64,000 nucleotides of DNA. It comes from Patellaria atrata CBS 101060. Taxonomy: Eukaryota > Ascomycota > Dothideomycetes > Patellariales > Patellariaceae. Location of the stretch: contig MU006089.1 of assembly GCA_010093705.1 (NCBI GenBank), positions 2,467,561-2,531,560 of the forward strand, written 5' to 3'. Position numbers and translations under genes: made by a program. This document shows positions 59,755 to 64,000 of this stretch, in pieces (within the stretch, counting starts at the first letter, position 1; every line of letters starts with the position of its first letter). The notes beneath the pieces are model-generated. The model was not told where the DNA came from. It worked only from the letters and a program-made list of their open reading frames with translations, and did not search any database.

Positions 59755-60331
59755 TCCAGTAGCTACCTCGAATCAATGCGTGCCCTGTGCAGTAGCGGTG
59801 GTATATACTATTGTTACATAAATGCCAGTTATTATTTTGCAAACAATGGCGCCAGTTGACGGAGCGCGTCTATGAGATGGCTCTCGCCAAACCTCCCCAT
59901 TCAAGGTACCCTCAGACCGGAATTGTGGCTGAGGGAGATCCCTGAGGTGGGCTTGGATGTTGTGGCTAGGTAAGCTAGTGATGACGCGCCAGAACGGAAC
60001 CTGAACCTCCTTCAAAACTATAATGGAAGTAAACAGGAGTGGAGAATCCGCCATCACTTCAGACAGGCCTTGAATAGTTGTCAAAGCAATCATTGACCTG
60101 TCAGGTGCCGCACTGAGGGCATTCCCAACTATCCAAGCTCCTAGAACTTTCCTAATTATTGAAACTGTTCAGACTCCACGACAGTTGATAGGTGGGAGCC
60201 TGTTCATCACTTCATTTGACAGATCGGTCTTCAAAGTTCCAAGTCAGCACTCAGAACTACCCAACTTGAACGGTCTATCAATAATCTCTTCAGATTGGGT
60301 TATTGTCCTTTGAGCTTAAACAAAGTCAGCC
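59755..60331. other. Divergent spacer, Cut12-type / F-box protein
   Basis: 577 bp between divergent starts. A minus-strand open frame (59773-60093) has no recognisable family. No clear regulatory site seen. Confidence 0.35.
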
Positions 60332-60958
60332 ATGGCTACCGCCGTGGAGCGCGTATTCTCAATCGTAGAGCTCCACGAGGACATCCTCCTCCAGTTGCCC
60401 ATTCTGGATCTTCTCATGGCGCAGAAGGTTTCAAAACAATGGCAATCCGTTAGCAACTCCTCCATAAAGATCAAGCGAAGACTTTCCTTCACCAAGCCAG
60501 ACCACGTCAAAATGGAGAACTGGGCTTCCTGCCGCCCAGTGCAATCAGAACTGCTCCGCCCGTTCTTTTCCATCATTGCCCACCCCTCAGGCCAGTACAT
60601 ACCAGGAATTCCTTGGACTTGCTATCACATTCAGCTCGCGCCTGGGGCCAAACTTATCTTGTTCAAATACCCCAAAGCGTCATGGCGTAAGATGTGGCTA
60701 TTCCAACCTTTAGTAACGTACTACTTTAGCTACGTTAGCGGCGCGGTCAACGCTAAAATACCAATCGAGGGTCAACCCCTTGAGAAGGTGGCATGGTCCA
60801 TCGAAGCCATCGACAAGACTGAAAAATTCCTGAAGAAGGATACCAGACATGTTCTAGAAAAGGCTCTGAGGAATAGACTCCAGTTGCTGCCATGCGCAGA
60901 TGTAGAGCGTAGAGATGAGGAGCCGAAACCCCATTCGGAGCCTAACATGCTCACTTGA
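60332..60958 (+). CDS. Small F-box protein
   Basis: Single exon, 208 residues. An F-box begins near residue 8: VFSIVELHEDILLQLPILDLLMAQKVSKQWQSVSNSS, with the usual Leu/Pro spacing and Trp of the fungal F-box. The rest, with PFFSIIAHPSGQY and WLFQPLV, follows the layout of small ascomycete F-box proteins whose C-terminal part has no known repeat. It would bind Skp1 and present an unknown substrate to an SCF ubiquitin ligase. The start ATG has a purine at -3 only weakly; no alternative ATG precedes it in frame. Confidence 0.8.
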   Translation: MATAVERVFSIVELHEDILLQLPILDLLMAQKVSKQWQSVSNSSIKIKRRLSFTKPDHVKMENWASCRPVQSELLRPFFSIIAHPSGQYIPGIPWTCYHIQLAPGAKLILFKYPKASWRKMWLFQPLVTYYFSYVSGAVNAKIPIEGQPLEKVAWSIEAIDKTEKFLKKDTRHVLEKALRNRLQLLPCADVERRDEEPKPHSEPNMLT

Positions 60959-61992
60959 AACCTGAACTAGCACAATGCAACTTGACAGCTATTTGAGATG
61001 AGTCAACCTCTTTCAACACCGCTACAATGATAGGCACTAGGCCCTGCTTAGTCTGCACTCCCGGGAATTACCACTTTCAGATGAATCAGCATGTTGGAAG
61101 ACAAGACCATTAATCAATCTAGAACTATTGTGGAAAGATCCACTGGAACTATATAGAGGAACGCTCTCCCCTCTTAAAACTTTCGTCTTTACCTCGACTC
61201 ATACTCCGAACAAAGTACACCCTTACCAGTAGAAAATCAAAAATTCTCTACTGTGATATGATCCACTTCAATATGCGATGTGACCCGCTTTGATATAGTC
61301 CTTTGTGATATGACCTCCTGTGCCCTGATATCTTCAGAAGTCCTCGTCGCCGCTTAACGTGGGTAGATGTTAGATATGAATGCGGACTTGAATGACACGA
61401 AAATTGAACCCGGGAGTGTTATCTCTCTTTCCAACCTCATTCCATAAACCTCGCAGCCTTCCATCTTTCATATCCCAAACCTTTACCGCTCCGAGACTGC
61501 TCTTGAACCGTGGAAAAAAAACTCGCATCTGTCTTATACAGAATCCGTAGAACAGAATTTCGCAATAAGAAATTCACTGCCATTCAATCAATCACGTCCA
61601 TTTTGCACAGTAGAAGTTTCAGGCAATTCGATTGAGAGACCTATCTAAAGCACTTTATCCACCATTGCAAACTCCGAATCTAACGCTCCATCCATACCCA
61701 TGATAAATTCAAAACCGATATGAACCGAAAACCGATGCCTCCTGAAAATGTGTAGATACCAACCCATGGGGGAATGTACAGAACCCAAAAGCGAAAGGAA
61801 TACAAAGAATCCGAAACAATCCGCAAAGGGAACCAACAGCGCCAAACACCATGGTAAAAAAAAGAAATTTTGCCCATCTTTTTCGCTGTGATGCACCGTT
61901 CCGTCGAAAAGCTGAAAACAAAACACACTTTTTCCTCCATGTACCAATTTAGCCCCCAATTTCAAATAATCGATCCTCGTGAATTCCTAATG

Positions 61993-62160
61993 TTTTCTCC
62001 ATCGTTTTACCCCAAAGACGTTTTCCTCCATCGTTTTACCCCAAAGTCATTTTCCTCCATCGTTTTACCCCAAAGTCATTTTCCTCCGTCGTTTTACCCC
62101 AAAGTCATTTTCCTCCATCGTTTTACCCTAGAGCCATTTTGTTCCGTTGTTTTGCCCAAA
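61993..62160. repeat. 29-bp tandem repeat, five to six copies
   Basis: Unit ttttcctccatcgttttacc plus ccaaagtca. Copies start at about 61993, 62021, 62050, 62079, 62108 and 62137; the inner ones are nearly identical, the outer ones diverged. Confidence 0.9.
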
Positions 62161-62300
62161 TTTATACTCCATTCAATATAATGCGCAAAATCACAAGACT
62201 CATCCAACCAAAGAAAACAGGGGAAAACTCATATCAACGTGAGACCAACTGAACAACCGCACCATGGAATAGCTTTCTCTTCTTCCAAGAGCCTCCGATT

Positions 62301-62469
62301 CCTACATCCATCTCGAAACGCAGCTCTGGTCACGCTCAGTTCCGAAGGGAAGGGGGGACGCAGAGGGGTAAATCACTAGATGTATTTCTACATCCAGATC
62401 GAAACGCACCTCTGGTCACGCTCAATTCACGAAGGAAAGGGGGACGCCAGAGTGGTAAACCACTAGATT
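62301..62469. repeat. Imperfect direct repeat, two copies of about 80 bp
   Basis: Copy 1 (about 62301-62381) and copy 2 (about 62388-62468) share ctacatcca, tcgaaacgca, ctctggtcacgctca, gggggacgc and cactaga, with small differences and indels. Confidence 0.8.
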
Positions 62470-62537
62470 AGGGAAGTATAAGAGGGAGAGGAGCATGCTA
62501 TTTTGTTTTATGCAAGAAAGGTACGGTTGTTTTGAAA

Positions 62538-64000
62538 TTAGAAATTGTGGTTGCTGTTGTTACCCCAGCCACGGCCACGAGGGTGGACAGAAGGTCGAGA
62601 TGAAGAGGAGCGGGCGGAGATGGAAGGAGACGGATCTATTTGTACAGCGTACTTGCTGCTCATTATGCCGGCGCCAGTGGTACGGATGGAATTTTGCGGT
62701 GGTGGAATCGAAGGTATGGTTGGCCTAACGGCCGTAGACCTGACTGCATATTTGCTCGCGGCCATGCCTCTATTTAAGGTTGGAGTAGTAGAAGTAGTAT
62801 TAGTATTTGACGGCACAGTAGGGGAGGTGGAAGCGATGGGAGTAGCAAATCTGCTACTTGATAAACCTCTGCTTAGGACGGGAGTAGCTGATACCGGCGT
62901 ACGAGGCTTATCCGAATGAGCACTCGCAATAGCAGGTGCAATAATAGGTGTGGTGGTAGGTGTGGTGGCAGGTGTACCCGTATCCGACCTTAAGCTTGCC
63001 GCCGCCATAGAGTTCGAGTTGGCAGCGGGCTCGGTTTCCGTCGGAGCAGCTGTTTCCACCGGAGTCCGGGCCGGGGTGAAGTCATTTGCCTTTGGGGAGA
63101 GAGTAACTGACTTGTTCTCATTCCTATTCGGATTCTTGTGCTGTGGAATTTGTCTGGGTATGGCATATTTGCTAGCTTCCATGCCCTTGGTGTCGAATAC
63201 AGAATTGGAAGAAGGGGTGGTTGGCACTTGCACCGGTGAAGAGTGTAAGGTAGCCACGCCCGGAGCCATCCTCGGGGGAGACGCTGAATTGACTGGTGCA
63301 CTAGATGCTGACTCGGAGGTAGATGTGCTCATACAGATATCGGTTTGCACACGAACAGGATTCGGAGCCAAGCTTGGCGTCATCGATGCACTTGCTGCTG
63401 CATTTCCCTGTTCAAGTTGGTTAGGATTCCACCATGCCGGCAGAGGGAGGACAAGAGGGCGACTCACTCCATCTTTTGTGACCATGATCGGTACTGGCCC
63501 GATCACCGTCGCTTGAGGGTCGAATTCTGGTGCGAGGAGATTGCTGGATTCCGGTTTTGAGGTGGTCTTGACCGGGTCGACGCCTGTTTGCGTTGCTACC
63601 TGGTGTGTCTTACTGGTGTCCTTGTCTAGAACCACACGACTAACATATCGCATCCTCTTCGTCCGGTCGTCCCATTGCCGCACGCTTTCCAATCGTCCGC
63701 TAAACGCATGTTTGCTCTGGCTTATACCTCCGACGTCGAGGTACTCTTCGTCAGATTCCTCGTTGTCGGCGTCTTCTCGCTCCTCGGAGAACTGCTTGCT
63801 CAGCTCTTGGGCCTCGGGGTAGATTCTGTTGATGCGATCTAGGAGTTCTTGAGCATGGTTGAACCTATTTTGGGTAGAGTCAAGCTCCAATTCGCACTTC
63901 TCTAGCTGCGCTTGCGTCATCGCCGTCGATTTTTGGCTCAGCGCCAGCCTCTCCCAGTATGGCTTGACTGCAGCGGCCACTTCAGCAGCTTTCCTAGCTT
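62538..64000 (-). CDS. Unknown Ser/Thr/Pro-rich protein, 3' part (runs off the window)
   Basis: The open frame continues to the right edge with no ATG at its head in the window, so the N-terminus lies beyond 64000. The visible part (about 485 residues) starts in a coiled coil (QAQLEKCELELDSTQNRFNHAQELLDRI), then an acidic patch, then a long low-complexity Ser/Thr/Pro region. Four copies of a short motif, G-[ML]-x-x-S-[KR]-[YF]-A, recur (GMEASKYA, GLSSSRFA, GMAASKYA, GIMSSKYA). The C-terminal tail is Arg/Gly/Ser-rich (RGRGWGNN). No known enzyme domain is visible. The motif repeats may be binding sites for a partner. Function not known. Confidence 0.7.
   Translation of the reverse strand, partial: ARKAAEVAAAVKPYWERLALSQKSTAMTQAQLEKCELELDSTQNRFNHAQELLDRINRIYPEAQELSKQFSEEREDADNEESDEEYLDVGGISQSKHAFSGRLESVRQWDDRTKRMRYVSRVVLDKDTSKTHQVATQTGVDPVKTTSKPESSNLLAPEFDPQATVIGPVPIMVTKDGVSRPLVLPLPAWWNPNQLEQGNAAASASMTPSLAPNPVRVQTDICMSTSTSESASSAPVNSASPPRMAPGVATLHSSPVQVPTTPSSNSVFDTKGMEASKYAIPRQIPQHKNPNRNENKSVTLSPKANDFTPARTPVETAAPTETEPAANSNSMAAASLRSDTGTPATTPTTTPIIAPAIASAHSDKPRTPVSATPVLSRGLSSSRFATPIASTSPTVPSNTNTTSTTPTLNRGMAASKYAVRSTAVRPTIPSIPPPQNSIRTTGAGIMSSKYAVQIDPSPSISARSSSSRPSVHPRGRGWGNNSNHNF

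Larger units (their letters stand above)
60959..62537. other. Repeat-bearing intergenic region
   Basis: 1.58 kb without a gene. It contains a 29-bp tandem repeat at 61993-62160 and an approximately 80-bp imperfect direct repeat at 62301-62469, listed separately. Open frames over the tandem repeat are artefacts of its periodicity. Confidence 0.5.

Noticed and set aside
61993-62160. CRISPR array
   Set aside because: The 29-bp units are head to tail with no unique spacers, in a fungal nuclear context.
61870-62181. Plus-strand 103-codon frame with repeated FYPK-like peptides
   Set aside because: It is produced by the 29-bp tandem repeat read in shifting frames, not by a real protein.

Overview
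The window is nuclear DNA from a filamentous ascomycete (Pezizomycotina). It holds spliced protein genes with short introns (mostly 48-80 nt, GT...AG, several with visible CTGAC/CTAAC-type branch points), fungal-specific families (Erg6, Slt11, Sfh5, Cut12, Ndt80-type regulator), gene-dense stretches on both strands and AT-rich intergenic blocks. I cannot fix the class; Leotiomycetes is a guess. No tRNA, rRNA or CRISPR array was seen. All exon models below were worked out by hand from reading frames and splice consensus.

Left part (0-18 kb): a J-domain protein (-), an unknown protein with three 27-residue repeats (+), Lunapark (-), Mzm1 (+), Slt11 splicing factor (-), Erg6 sterol methyltransferase (+), an AT-rich block with old repeat debris (10.5-11.5 kb), an FAD-dependent oxidoreductase (-) divergent from a short-chain dehydrogenase (+), NC2-beta (+) and the ESCRT-III protein Did2/CHMP1 (+).

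Middle (18-35 kb): two divergently arranged coding regions for long helical/coiled-coil proteins of unknown function (the plus-strand one looks decayed), a CAX-type Ca2+/H+ exchanger with an unusually long central loop, a damaged F-box/leucine-rich gene, a secreted GH31 alpha-glucosidase and a cytochrome P450.

35-55 kb is an N-acetylglucosamine (GlcNAc) catabolic cluster: GlcNAc-6-P deacetylase (-), a GH3 beta-N-acetylglucosaminidase fused to an acetyltransferase-like domain (+), the Ndt80-type regulator RON1 (+), a hexokinase-family GlcNAc kinase (-), an UNC93-like/MFS transporter (-) and glucosamine-6-P deaminase (+). Together they would import GlcNAc, phosphorylate it, deacetylate it and deaminate it to fructose-6-P, under one local regulator. 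Two gene-structure oddities lie here: a 7-nt micro-exon in the GH3 gene and a deaminase start codon split by an intron (AT|G).

Right part (55-64 kb): an Sfh5-type CRAL-TRIO protein (+), a Cut12-type spindle pole body protein (-), a small F-box protein (+), a repeat-rich intergenic stretch (29-bp tandem repeat and an approximately 85-bp direct repeat), and the 3' part of an unknown protein (-) that runs off the right edge.
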